From assembly GCA_965214125.1 (NCBI GenBank), contig CBDCBA010000027.1:186001-250000 (forward strand): DNA of 64,000 nt, written 5' to 3'. Shown here one piece after another: positions 26,964 through 35,926 of the stretch. Each line of letters begins with the position of its first letter. Position 1 is the first letter of the stretch. Made by a program: the position numbers and the translations under genes. This DNA comes from CBDCBA01 sp965214125 (GTDB taxonomy: Bacteria; Planctomycetota; Phycisphaerae; Tepidisphaerales; Tepidisphaeraceae). Below the pieces are notes generated by a model. That model was given only the letters and a program-made list of their open reading frames with translations, had not been told where the DNA came from and searched no databases.

Positions 26964-27518
26964 TCAAGCGCGGCGGCGACGGAGCAGGCCGAGTCCGCCC
27001 AGGCCAAGCAGCGCGAGGCTGGCCGGCTCGGGGACGACGCTCACGGTGCCGGGGCCGGTGAAGGTCAAGCTGTAGGCACCGAAATCGGCATTGTTGAAGC
27101 CGGTGGCGACGACGTCGTAGTCCTCGCCGACCATCAGCGTCAGCGGGTCATCGCCCGGCCCGAAGCCGGTGCCGGCCCCAACCTGGCTCGACACGCCGAA
27201 GACGAGGTCATCATCACCGGCGAGAAGGTTGTCGAGCGGGTTGTTCGGATCGAAGTCACTGTAGAACACCAGGTAGGTATCGAACGTGGGATCGATCTGT
27301 GTCATGGTGACGATGTAGTCACCGGTGGTGTCGACCTCGACGTTGAAGACCTCGTACGGCACGTCGGTGCCGACACCACTCAGGCTTGTTGTGCCCGACG
27401 GCCGGTTGAAGGTGGGACCGCCGGTTGTGTCGCCGGCGACGACCTGCGCGGAGGACGAGGCGGCCGCGAGGCCAAGGCTGACGACGGCCGCGCTGGCGGC
27501 GAGAAGAAGAGTCTTCAT
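26964..27518 (-). CDS. PEP-CTERM exported protein with a pre-peptidase-like domain
   Basis: A 184-residue secreted protein. It has a signal peptide (MKTLLLAASAAVVSLGLAAA), then a beta-sandwich region (TGDYIVTMTQIDPTFDTYLV ... GEDYDVVATGFNNADFGAYS) that reads like bacterial pre-peptidase C-terminal domains. The tail is VPEPASLALLGLGGLGLLRR followed by Arg-Arg-Ala. The ATG at 27518 has AGGAG nine bases upstream. It lies upstream of the other PEP-CTERM gene on the same strand, 85 bases apart, so they may be co-transcribed. The 216 bases before it, up to the divergent regulator gene, hold the likely promoter. Confidence 0.87.
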   Translation of the reverse strand: MKTLLLAASAAVVSLGLAAASSSAQVVAGDTTGGPTFNRPSGTTSLSGVGTDVPYEVFNVEVDTTGDYIVTMTQIDPTFDTYLVFYSDFDPNNPLDNLLAGDDDLVFGVSSQVGAGTGFGPGDDPLTLMVGEDYDVVATGFNNADFGAYSLTFTGPGTVSVVPEPASLALLGLGGLGLLRRRRA

Positions 27519-27734
27519 GGGTGCATTCTCCTGAACGCGAGTGAAACATCGGCCCGCCGAGCGGCGTGACCAAGAAATGAGCGACTGGTGCGGTATGCTG
27601 CCGAGGTCCGCGAGCACAACGTGGATGTGTTCACCTGATCGCATCGCGGGGAACGGCAAGAGCCAAATTGTCGCGTTGCAGTTTCTCCCTTGCAGCCGAT
27701 TGGTTCACCTGCAATCTAACCGCCGAGCAGCGAG

Positions 27735-29774
27735 ATGCAAGCCAAGAGATCGATGGCGGAAACATTTTTGCGATGTGCTTCCACGATGCGCCGGGCTGTC
27801 ATCGGCCGCGCGACCTGGATAAACTGCGTTCCGCCCGCCACCCCGCCAGTGAACAGCGTGGACGACGTTCAGCCCCCACCACCTCCCCCGCCGCAGCCTC
27901 CCGACCGCGGGATGCTCCCCACGCCGTCCAACGATGGCGAGGGTGGGCGGCCGCGCGTGCTCGTCGTCGGTTCGACCGTGGAGCACGCCGAGGCGGGCCT
28001 CGCCGCCGGACTCGGGTCCGCCTGCGACATCGTGCGTGTCGACTCGGTCGAGCAGGCGCTGCGCGCGCTCGCCAAGGGGCGCTTCGCCGGCGTGTTGAGC
28101 GACGCGGGCGACTTCGGCGACCTGGGGGAACTCAGCGACTCCAAACCCGGTGCAGCCGTGCCGCCGGAGGATCGTCCCGCCGAAACCGGCAGCACGACCC
28201 AACTCGGCGCCGCGCTGTTGGCTGAGCAGGCGGGGCAGATTCTGAACATGGTCGGCGAGGGCGTGGTCATCGTCGACAGCGATGGGCGCAGCCGGTGGAT
28301 GAATCGCCGCATGCGCCAGTGGAGCCCGGCCGTCCACGAGCACGTCCGCCGCGCGTGCGGGGAGGGCTATCGCTTCTTCAACGTGCAGTCGCCGCCAAGC
28401 GAGGAGAAGCCGTGGGGGCCAACGAGTCGGCGGTTTCAGTTGACGGTCGAGGAGCAGCACTTTCTGGAGGTGATCGCCAGCCCGGTGCGCGACGATGCCG
28501 GCCGCGTGCGGCTGATCGTGGCGGTGGTCTTCGACGCCACCGGCACGCGGCGGCTCCAGCAGAAGATCGACGCTATCGACAAGGCCGGCGCGGAGCTGGT
28601 GAAGATCGAGAGCGCCGCCGTCGACGACATGACGATGGCTCAGCGGCTCAAGCTGCTGGAGCAGAAGGTCATCAGCGTCACGCGCGACCTGATGCACTTC
28701 GACCACTTCAACGTCCGCCTAATCGACCCGCGATCGGGGCGGCTCGAGCTCGTCGTCGCCAACGGCCTGCCAGTCGAGGCGCTCGACGTCGAACTCTTCG
28801 CCGAGGGTGAGGCCAAGTCAGAACACGGCGGTGGGAGTGGTGTTGGCGGTGGTGGTGGGGGGTTGGGCAACGGCATCAGCGGCCACGTGGCGCGGACCGG
28901 GCGCAGCTACATCTGCCCGGATGTGGCACGCGACCCCCGCTACGTCGTTGGCCTCGACGACGCGCGCAGCAGCCTGACCGTGCCCCTCACGCTCGACGAC
29001 CAGGTCGTGGGCGTCTTCAACATCGAGAGTCGCCACACCGCCGCATTCAACGAGGACGACCGGCAGTTCGCCGAGATTTTCGGGCGCTACGTGGCCATCG
29101 CGTTGTCGATCCTGAAGGTGATGGTCAGCGAGCGGGCGGCGACGAACAAGAAGGTCGCCGACGACGTGGCCAGCGAGATCGCCGGCCCGCTCAACGATAT
29201 TGCCCTGGACGTGCAGAGCCTGAGCGACGACTTGACGCTCGAGCCCGAGGCGGCGGCCAAGCTGCGGAAGATCCTCGACAACGTCGGTGTGATTCGCGGC
29301 AGCATGCGCCAGGCCGCCCGCGGGCCGCAGACGGTGCTGGGCGCCCGGGACGTTGCCGCCGATCCGCCGCCGGACGACCTGCTCGACGGCGCCCGCGTGC
29401 TGGTGGTCGATGACGAGTCGGTGATCCGCGAGACGATTGCCGACGTGCTGCGCAAGTACCGCGTGGACGTGGTGGTCGAAACGCTCGGCCAGGGCGCGAT
29501 GGACCGGCTGACGCTCGACCCGACCGCCGAGCCGTTCGACCTGATCTTGAGCGATATCTCGATGCCCGACCGCAGCGGCTACGACGTCTTCGCTGCCGCC
29601 CGCACGCTGGCGGTGCCGCCGCCGGTGATCCTGATGACAGGCTTCGGCTACGACCCGAATCACTGCATCGTCCGCGCCAGCCAGGAGGGGCTCCAGGCCG
29701 TGCTGTTCAAGCCGTTTCGCGTCGAGCAACTCTTGAGCGAGGTCCGCCGCGCCGTCGAGCAAAAGCAACGGTGA
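27735..29774 (+). CDS. PAS-GAF-receiver signalling protein without a kinase domain
   Basis: Up to 679 residues. Domains in order: a Pro-rich N-terminus; a degenerate receiver-like segment at about 75-140 (RVLVVGSTVEHAEAGLA) without a clear phospho-acceptor; a PAS-like segment from about 165 (ILNMVGEGVVIVDSDGRSRW); a GAF domain at about 290-455 that contains a Gly tract; a helical DHp-like linker without the kinase H-box; and a C-terminal receiver. The receiver has Asp607 (LILSDISMPD), ILMTGF and Lys659 (LFKPFR). No HATPase domain is present, so it should receive phosphate from another kinase. The start is uncertain: ATG 27735, ATG 27786 and GTG 27849 are possible, and early codons are atypical. 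Confidence 0.8.
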   Translation: MQAKRSMAETFLRCASTMRRAVIGRATWINCVPPATPPVNSVDDVQPPPPPPPQPPDRGMLPTPSNDGEGGRPRVLVVGSTVEHAEAGLAAGLGSACDIVRVDSVEQALRALAKGRFAGVLSDAGDFGDLGELSDSKPGAAVPPEDRPAETGSTTQLGAALLAEQAGQILNMVGEGVVIVDSDGRSRWMNRRMRQWSPAVHEHVRRACGEGYRFFNVQSPPSEEKPWGPTSRRFQLTVEEQHFLEVIASPVRDDAGRVRLIVAVVFDATGTRRLQQKIDAIDKAGAELVKIESAAVDDMTMAQRLKLLEQKVISVTRDLMHFDHFNVRLIDPRSGRLELVVANGLPVEALDVELFAEGEAKSEHGGGSGVGGGGGGLGNGISGHVARTGRSYICPDVARDPRYVVGLDDARSSLTVPLTLDDQVVGVFNIESRHTAAFNEDDRQFAEIFGRYVAIALSILKVMVSERAATNKKVADDVASEIAGPLNDIALDVQSLSDDLTLEPEAAAKLRKILDNVGVIRGSMRQAARGPQTVLGARDVAADPPPDDLLDGARVLVVDDESVIRETIADVLRKYRVDVVVETLGQGAMDRLTLDPTAEPFDLILSDISMPDRSGYDVFAAARTLAVPPPVILMTGFGYDPNHCIVRASQEGLQAVLFKPFRVEQLLSEVRRAVEQKQR

Positions 29775-29888
29775 CAGCGTTTCGACTTCGGCGTGCATTC
29801 AAGCTGCTAGTCGCCCGCGCACAAGAACGCCCCGCCGGCTTGGGCGAGGCGCGTGTGCGAGTTGGGCGAAGCGTTTGAACTTCAACCG

Positions 29889-29965
29889 CGGCGTCTGCTG
29901 TAGGGTGGGCACGGCCCACCATCGGGACCCGGAGGTGGGCCGTGCCCACCCTACAGCAGACGCCG
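29889..29965. repeat. TAGGGTGGGC...GCCCACCCTA palindrome, 32-bp arms
   Basis: CGGCGTCTGCTGTAGGGTGG and following bases (29889-29920) match perfectly in reverse complement at 29934-29965, with a 13-nt loop (ATCGGGACCCGGA). The TAGGGTGGGCACGGCCCACC core is a dispersed palindrome type seen in many bacterial genomes. A variant with GATTCATCCC in the middle is at 61278-61337. Confidence 0.93.
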
Positions 29966-29988
29966 ACGCTGCGAGACAAGTTCTAGCT

Positions 29989-30216
29989 CTAGTACCGGGT
30001 GCTGTTCCGCAGGATGCTGCCGGGCATCGCGAAGCGTTCCCAGCGGGTTCCACGACACTTCGGGCAGGCAGGCGGAGGCGACACCGGATCGTCGGGCGTG
30101 TAGCCGCAACTGCGGCACTGAGTCTGGTGGACGTCCTCGCGGGCGCCAAGGGTCTCATAGGGGTTGAAGGTCAGGTGCAACCCTGTCGCGTGAAAGGCGT
30201 CGGCTCCGATGCTCAT
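29989..30216 (-). CDS. Small zinc-ribbon protein
   Basis: A 75-residue protein with a C-x2-C ... C-x2-C zinc ribbon: CRSCG at about residue 34 and CPKCRG at about residue 51, and a short helical or strand N-terminus (HATGLHLTFNPYETLG). The reading is supported by AGGGA eight bases before the ATG at 30216 and by normal protein character. It stands alone between a dispersed palindrome and a short hairpin. Function unknown; rubrerythrin- or rubredoxin-like iron binding cannot be told from zinc binding here. Confidence 0.65.
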   Translation of the reverse strand: MSIGADAFHATGLHLTFNPYETLGAREDVHQTQCRSCGYTPDDPVSPPPACPKCRGTRWERFAMPGSILRNSTRY

Positions 30217-30253
30217 CGTATAAATCCCTTTAGGTGGCGTGGTTAAGAATGCC

Positions 30254-30268
30254 TGCCCGTGACGGGCA
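30254..30268. repeat. TGCCCGTGACGGGCA hairpin
   Basis: A 6-bp-stem palindrome (TGCCCG - TGA - CGGGCA) 38 bases upstream of the zinc-ribbon gene start. It could be an operator or a short dispersed repeat. The remaining gap up to ppc (to 30433) shows nothing else. Confidence 0.5.
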
Positions 30269-30433
30269 AGCGTTCACCAATCCGCCTTGCAACGGGCGTG
30301 CCAGTGCCCAGAATCGAGCGGCGTCAAGGCGGAACGACGCTATTAATCGCTTCAGAAAATTGGCAGTTACACGCCTGAGCGGTTCACGCATCTGACCAAG
30401 GTGACGTGGTGGCGTCAGAACGCCACGGCCGCG

Positions 30434-33349
30434 TCAACCTGTCGTCCGGAGCCCGCTCGCGATCGCGTTGACGTTCAGCAGGAGTTCGGGGAGCAACGCG
30501 TCCGCCGCCGCGGCGTCATCACCTGCGCGAAGCGGCCGCCACCGCTTGAGAAGCTCGATCTGCCGCAGATGCAGCACCCGCAGCCGCGCATCGCGCAGCT
30601 TGAGTGTCTTGACCATCCGCGGCCGACGTTCGGCCACCGGGGCGCCACCGAAGAGCTCGTTCAGCATCCGCTCCGTCCGCCGAAAGGCGTCGCGGATCGA
30701 CGGGAACATCGCCTCGCGTGTCACTTCGTCATTCACGAGGGCCGCGTAACGCTCCATCAGATCGAGGTCGGCGCTGGCGAGATTCGTCTCGACGTTCGTC
30801 AGCACGTACTTCAGCAGCGGAAATGCCCCGACACCCGCCTTAGCGTCAGCCAACCGCGTGAACTGGTCGGGCTCCTCCGCCTTCAGCCGCTCCAACGCCG
30901 CGCCCACGCCGAACCAGCCCGGCAGGTAGAAGCGGGCCTGATTCCAACTGAACACCCAGGGGATCGCCCGCAGGTCGTCGAGCGTGTTCTGCCCGGTGCG
31001 CTTCGCCGGCCGAGAGCCGATGTTGGCCTGTTCGAGCACGTCGATCGGCGTCGCCTCGCGGAAGAAGGCGATGAAATGCTCGTCCTGCACCAGTTGTTGG
31101 TACGCCTCGCGACTGTAGCGGGCGAGGGTTTCGGCGATGGGCAGCAGGCCATCGGGCGTGGTCGGCCCCTTGGCCTGCGTGCGGTGCTCGAGCGTGACGC
31201 CCGCGACGCCGGCGACGAGGAGCTCGAGGTTGTATGAGGCGGTGCTCGGGTTGGCGAACTTCTGAGCGACTGTCTCCCCCTGCTCGGTGAGGCGTACGTC
31301 GCCCCCGAGGCTGCGCGGGGGCAGGCTTTGCAGGAACCGGTGCGTCGGCCCCGCGCCGCGGCTGATGGTTCCGCCGCGCCCGTGGAAGAAGCGCAGGCGC
31401 ACGCCGTGTTCGTCGGCGACGCGGGTCAGTTCCTCCTGACAATGGTGCAACGCCCACTGTGCCGAAAGGATGCCGCTGTCCTTGTTCGAGTCGCTGTAGC
31501 CGAGCATCACCTGCTGGACTGGCAGCGTCGCTTCGCGGGTTGTCAGCAGGCTCGGCGGCCGGCCCGGCCGGCTGTTGATGCTGCACCGCGTGACCGGATG
31601 CGTGAGGAACTCCGCCATCAGCCGCGGGGCGGCGTGTAGATCGTCGATCGTCTCGAACAGCGGCACCACCGGCAGCGGGCAGATCAGACAACCCCCACCA
31701 CCACCCCCACCGCCGTTACCGCCGTTACTCCCGACCTCGAACCGCGCCAGCCCCGCCTCGCGGGCGAAGATGTAGACCGTCAGCAAATCGCTCACGCGGT
31801 GGGTCATGCTGACGATGAGCGCGCCGAGCCCGTCGTGGCCGTGCAGCTCGGCGTGGCGTGCCAGGACGCGGTAAGTGGCGAGCAGTTCGTCGCACTCCTT
31901 GCCGATCTTGCGACCAAAGCGGGCGAAGGGGCGCGGGCCGGCGAGCTCGCGGTTGAGCAGTTCGAGCCGCCGCTCCTCGGGCCAATCGTGCCACGAGGCG
32001 GCGTCGGGCACGCCCGCGGCGCCGAGCAATTGCGCCAGCGCTGTGTCGTGATACCGGCTGTTCTGACGAACATCGAGCTTTGCGAGGTGAAACCCCACCG
32101 TCTCCACGCGACGCAGCACCGGATCGACGTCGCGCGAGACCAATCGGCCGGCGCCGAGATCGAGCAGCGACGCCCGGATTAGCCGCAGGTCCGCCAGCAG
32201 TTCGTCCGGCTGGACGTAGGCATTCTGCGCCTTGGCGTCGGGCTGATCGTGCGGGACGGCGCTCGCCTCGGCGACGGCGGGCGAGAGCTTTTCGACGCGC
32301 GGCAAGTGCGCGCGCATCAGCAGCGCGAAGTGACGCCACGGCTCGTTCGGGTGGCGAAGCCGCGCCTGCTCGGCGGCGTGCGGGTGCGCCCGCGCCAGTT
32401 CCGCCACGCGGTCGAGCAGCGCCGCCGGCGGCTCCTGAACCTGGCGGCTCAGGCTCAGGCGGTTCGCGAGGCGAAGCAACGATCGGCCGATGGCGTCGCT
32501 TGCGCCGCGACGCAGCTCGTCGAGCGTGTCCCGCGTCGTCTGGTGCGTGACCGCCGGGTGCCCGTCGCGGTCGCCGCCGGCCCAGAAGCCGAAGCAGACG
32601 CGCGGCAGGCTCGCCGGGTCCGCCAGCAGGTTGTCGTCCAATCCAACCGCCGCCCACAGGTGGCGCAGCCGACGGTCGAGATCGTCGACGGCGTCGGGAA
32701 ACACTTCCCGCAGGTAGAACATCAGGTTCGCCCGCTCGGCCCGCACGTCCGGCTTGGCGACGAGGATTTCGCCCGTTCGCCATAAGCGTTCCAAGCCGGC
32801 CTTCACCTGCTCGCGGTGCTCCCGCTCCTCCGCCCTCGACCGCGGGCGGCCGTCGAGCGTCTCGAGCAGGCGGTAGATCGCCCGGTGCTGCTCGATGACC
32901 GTGCTCGGCTTCGCCTCGGTCGGGTGGGCCGTCAGCACGGGCTCGACGCGCACGTGCGGCATCGCCGTCGCGATCTGCTCGCCCGACAGGCCCTCGTCGA
33001 CAAGTCGCTGGAGCGTCTCGCCCCACAGCCCCGGCTCGGCGGCGGGGCCGCGATCGTTCTCGCGCAGTCGTCGCACCTGCGCCGCGGCGTTTTCCTCGAC
33101 CATGTTCAAGAGTTGGAACCAGATCGAGTCGACCTGCGCCAGCCGATCGTGCTCCCGGTCGCCGGCCCCCGCCTCGCGATCGAGGTGGTCCGCCAGCTCC
33201 GCCTCGCCAAGTTCCCGCAGCACCTCCTTGAAGCAGTCGACAAGGTACGCCAGTTGTCGGTCGATCGTCGCGAAGCCGACGGAGACGAGATCCGCGTACG
33301 ACTGCGGCGGATCAAAGACGGCGGGGCTTGGCGTCGCGGGGGAGCTCAT
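30434..33349 (-). CDS. ppc: Phosphoenolpyruvate carboxylase
   Basis: Carboxylates phosphoenolpyruvate to oxaloacetate, replenishing the TCA cycle in the cytoplasm. This 971-residue protein has the family signatures: VLTAHPTEAKPS with the catalytic histidine at about residue 139; GYSDSNKDSG at about 616; FHGRGGTISRGAGP at about 653. The C-terminal AIASGLRTTG corresponds to the usual R-N-T-G end, with T in place of N. A GSNGGNGGGGGGGG stretch at about residues 537-555, just before the conserved PLFETIDDL, is not part of the family and is encoded by a CCA/CCG-rich tract. Start ATG at 33349. The gene is followed downstream by intergenic repeats. Confidence 0.95.
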   Translation of the reverse strand: MSSPATPSPAVFDPPQSYADLVSVGFATIDRQLAYLVDCFKEVLRELGEAELADHLDREAGAGDREHDRLAQVDSIWFQLLNMVEENAAAQVRRLRENDRGPAAEPGLWGETLQRLVDEGLSGEQIATAMPHVRVEPVLTAHPTEAKPSTVIEQHRAIYRLLETLDGRPRSRAEEREHREQVKAGLERLWRTGEILVAKPDVRAERANLMFYLREVFPDAVDDLDRRLRHLWAAVGLDDNLLADPASLPRVCFGFWAGGDRDGHPAVTHQTTRDTLDELRRGASDAIGRSLLRLANRLSLSRQVQEPPAALLDRVAELARAHPHAAEQARLRHPNEPWRHFALLMRAHLPRVEKLSPAVAEASAVPHDQPDAKAQNAYVQPDELLADLRLIRASLLDLGAGRLVSRDVDPVLRRVETVGFHLAKLDVRQNSRYHDTALAQLLGAAGVPDAASWHDWPEERRLELLNRELAGPRPFARFGRKIGKECDELLATYRVLARHAELHGHDGLGALIVSMTHRVSDLLTVYIFAREAGLARFEVGSNGGNGGGGGGGGCLICPLPVVPLFETIDDLHAAPRLMAEFLTHPVTRCSINSRPGRPPSLLTTREATLPVQQVMLGYSDSNKDSGILSAQWALHHCQEELTRVADEHGVRLRFFHGRGGTISRGAGPTHRFLQSLPPRSLGGDVRLTEQGETVAQKFANPSTASYNLELLVAGVAGVTLEHRTQAKGPTTPDGLLPIAETLARYSREAYQQLVQDEHFIAFFREATPIDVLEQANIGSRPAKRTGQNTLDDLRAIPWVFSWNQARFYLPGWFGVGAALERLKAEEPDQFTRLADAKAGVGAFPLLKYVLTNVETNLASADLDLMERYAALVNDEVTREAMFPSIRDAFRRTERMLNELFGGAPVAERRPRMVKTLKLRDARLRVLHLRQIELLKRWRPLRAGDDAAAADALLPELLLNVNAIASGLRTTG
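31683..31737. repeat. Poly-Gly coding low-complexity tract in ppc
   Basis: CCACCACCACCCCCACCGCC-like sequence, read on the minus strand as a GGNGG-rich loop next to the conserved PLFETIDDL motif. A similar Gly tract (GGGTGTTGGCGGTGGTGGTG type) interrupts the GAF domain at about 28829-28866. Confidence 0.75.
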
Positions 33350-33394
33350 CGGGCCGCATGGTAAGTGCGGGCACGCGACCGCTGGCGACGAAAG

Positions 33395-34516
33395 TCAGCC
33401 GCCGAACAGGCCCAGTTGCCCACCGGGCAGACTCGGTCGGACGAAGGAGTCGGCCGACATCGGCTCGAGACCGCCGTCGAGGCCGTGCTTGTGCGTGAAG
33501 AGCGTGAACGTGGCCTTGATCGACTCGGCGATCGCCCCGCGCCCCCGGCCGCGCAGGCGGCGGTCATCGGCTCGATACAGCTTGCCGGCGTGCATCTGGC
33601 GCAACAACGACTCGACCCGCCGCGCCCGCGACGGATGCACGTTTCGACGGAGCCAGTCGAGGAAAAGTGCCTTGAGTTGCCACGGCAGGCGGAGCATGAC
33701 CCAATTCACCCGCGTCCCCCCCGCCTCGGCGATTGCTTCGAGAATGGCCGGCACCTCCACGTCGGTCAGGCCGGGAATGACCGGGGCCACATTCACGCTC
33801 ACCGGCACGCCGGCGGCGGCCAGTTCCCGGATCATCTTCAGCCGCACCGCCGGCGCCGCCGCCCGCGGCTCGAGCGTCTTGGCCAGCGTTGCGTCGAGCG
33901 TGACGATCGTCACCGTCACGCGGCCCGCGTCGTGCGCCGCGAGTTCCTGCCACAAATCGAGGTCGCGCAGGACGAGCGAGCCCTTGGTCATCGTGCTCGT
34001 CGGCTGCCGCGCCGCCGCCAGGATTTCGAGACATTGGCGCGTCAGTTGGAGCTTGGCCTCGATCGGCTGGTAAACATCGGTGATGGCCGACATCACGATC
34101 GGCTCGGGCCGCCACCGCGGGTCGCCCAGCTCCTTCACCAACAGCCGCGGCGCCTCGTGCTTGGCGACGATCTTCGTCTCGAAATCGAGCCCGCACGAGT
34201 AGCCGAGCAGCTCGTGATACGGCCGGGCGTAGCAGTAGATGCACCCGTGCTCGCACCCGCGGTAAGGGTTGAGCGTCCAGTCGAACGGCATGTCGCTGGC
34301 GCGGTCGACGCGGTGGATGATGCGGCGGGTGGCGTCGGGGACGACGGTCAGCGGCACGCGGCGCAGGCGGCCGGTGTCGTCGCGCTCGGCAGCGAGGACG
34401 TCCAGCGCGTCGCCGTCGGCGTGGAACCGCGTCGCCTCAAACCGATTGGCCGGATTCAGCCCCGACGCGCGGCGATGGGCAAGGCCGTCAACGAGGGCAT
34501 CGGGATGATCGGGCAC
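33395..34516 (-). CDS. PA0069-family radical SAM protein
   Basis: A 373-residue protein related to spore photoproduct lyase-like radical SAM enzymes. The iron-sulfur motif C88-E-H-G-C92-I-Y-C95 sits in the family context TLNPYRGCEHGCIYCYARPY. FETKIVAKHEAPRLLVKEL, VMSAITDVYQPIE and SVNVAPVIPGLTD are further conserved blocks. It should bind a 4Fe-4S cluster and cleave S-adenosylmethionine; the substrate is not known for this subfamily. The gene ends 45 bases before the ppc start on the same strand. Start ATG at 34516. Confidence 0.9.
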   Translation of the reverse strand: MPDHPDALVDGLAHRRASGLNPANRFEATRFHADGDALDVLAAERDDTGRLRRVPLTVVPDATRRIIHRVDRASDMPFDWTLNPYRGCEHGCIYCYARPYHELLGYSCGLDFETKIVAKHEAPRLLVKELGDPRWRPEPIVMSAITDVYQPIEAKLQLTRQCLEILAAARQPTSTMTKGSLVLRDLDLWQELAAHDAGRVTVTIVTLDATLAKTLEPRAAAPAVRLKMIRELAAAGVPVSVNVAPVIPGLTDVEVPAILEAIAEAGGTRVNWVMLRLPWQLKALFLDWLRRNVHPSRARRVESLLRQMHAGKLYRADDRRLRGRGRGAIAESIKATFTLFTHKHGLDGGLEPMSADSFVRPSLPGGQLGLFGG

Positions 34517-34559
34517 GGCCGAACATTATCCGAACTGGAGCGTGCGGGCTAGATGGAGA

Positions 34560-35903
34560 TCACGCCGCCAGGGCGCACGGCGACTCGGCCATTGCGAGAC
34601 CACGACGCTCGGCACGGGCGAGCACCTCGTCGTGCAGGCAGTGCATGCGAGCTTGAAACGCCGCCACGCCAAGTTCATTCGCGCGGCGCTTGGCCCCGCG
34701 TGACAGCTGCGCGCGGAGTTCAGGATCGTCGCGCCAAAGTCGCAGCGTGCTCGCCATCTCCTCGACGAGCGAATCCAGCGTCGGGCCGAGCGCGATGCGG
34801 TGGCCGCACGATTCGTTCGCGACGGCGGCCGGGGCGAGGCGATCCGTCGTCAACACCGGCACGCCGGCGGCGAGGGCTTCGAACAAATGGCCGGTCGTGT
34901 CCCGCAGCACCGGCAGCACGTACGCGTCGGCGGAGGCGACCCAGCGGAGCGAGTCCGTGTGCGGCACCGGGCCGGCCAGCACCACGCGGTCCTCGATTCC
35001 CAGTTCCCGCGCGACGCGCCGCATCGTCGGCATGGTCGGTCCGCCGCCGGTGTGGACGTACTGCGCGTTCGCGTCGTTGCCGAACGCGCGGGCGAAGGCG
35101 CGCAGCGACTGGTCGAACATCTTCCAGTAGACGAGTCCCCCGCCGCTGACGACGCGGAAGGTGCCGGGCGGCTTGGGCATCGGCACGACGTGCTTCATCT
35201 GCTCGGTGTCGCACGGCAAGGCCATCGCCCGCTCGACGCGGCGGCAGCCGAGGGCGCGGAGGCGGTCGACCGTTTCCGCCGGCTCGGCTAGGCCGAGCGT
35301 GGCCGCCCGCGCGCAGCGGCGCAGACTCGGATCGAGCATGAACAGCCGGCGCACCGTAAGCCGCATCGCTTCGGTGATGTGTCCGGCCAGGCCAATGCCC
35401 TTGCGGTAGCGCCTCGGCATCACCTCGCCCGCTCCGAGCGGTCCCCAGATGAACGGCACGCCCCGCCGCGCCAACCGCTCGGCCGGCGACGCCTGCCACC
35501 AGCGCATAATCGAGGCGTGCTGCACCAGGGCAAAGCCGACCTGCTCGTGCAGCCGCTCCGCGAGCTTCCCGGCAGCGCGGCACCAACGGACATATTCGCG
35601 GTTGAACCCGATGAACCCGCGCGAGACTGGCTCGTCGCCCGCGTGCTCGCCCCGCTCGACCCGCAGCCGCGCCAAAATCGGGTCGACGTAGTGCGCCGTG
35701 ATCGGCTGCACGTCGTCGCGGCGATTCCATTCAACAAGGGCGGCGTCGAGCGCGGTGCGGTGGTCCGGGTGCGTGATGACCCACGTCGGCCGACGCAGCG
35801 CGCTCGTGGAGACCTGCGCCCACCCGATGCCCGGCTCGCTCCCGCGGCCCGGCTCGCAGCCGTGGGCGATCATCAGCACGGGCTGTCGCGTCGGGTCGCT
35901 CAT
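34560..35903 (-). CDS. GT4 glycosyltransferase of the polysaccharide locus
   Basis: A 447-residue GT-B glycosyltransferase beginning PVLMIAHGCEPGRGSEPGIGW, the nucleotide-side loop of a subgroup of planctomycete and proteobacterial GT4 enzymes. Later parts include WGPLGAGEVMP, an acceptor-side segment, and PVLRDTTGHLFEALAAGVPV, the donor-binding region with the catalytic-type glutamate. It probably adds a sugar to the lipid-linked repeat unit. I chose the ATG at 35903; the frame is open to 35984, but that would overlap the LmbE gene. It is the last gene of the minus-strand sugar set. Confidence 0.85.
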   Translation of the reverse strand: MSDPTRQPVLMIAHGCEPGRGSEPGIGWAQVSTSALRRPTWVITHPDHRTALDAALVEWNRRDDVQPITAHYVDPILARLRVERGEHAGDEPVSRGFIGFNREYVRWCRAAGKLAERLHEQVGFALVQHASIMRWWQASPAERLARRGVPFIWGPLGAGEVMPRRYRKGIGLAGHITEAMRLTVRRLFMLDPSLRRCARAATLGLAEPAETVDRLRALGCRRVERAMALPCDTEQMKHVVPMPKPPGTFRVVSGGGLVYWKMFDQSLRAFARAFGNDANAQYVHTGGGPTMPTMRRVARELGIEDRVVLAGPVPHTDSLRWVASADAYVLPVLRDTTGHLFEALAAGVPVLTTDRLAPAAVANESCGHRIALGPTLDSLVEEMASTLRLWRDDPELRAQLSRGAKRRANELGVAAFQARMHCLHDEVLARAERRGLAMAESPCALAA

Positions 35904-35926
35904 CGGCTCGTCAGAATCGGATCGAA

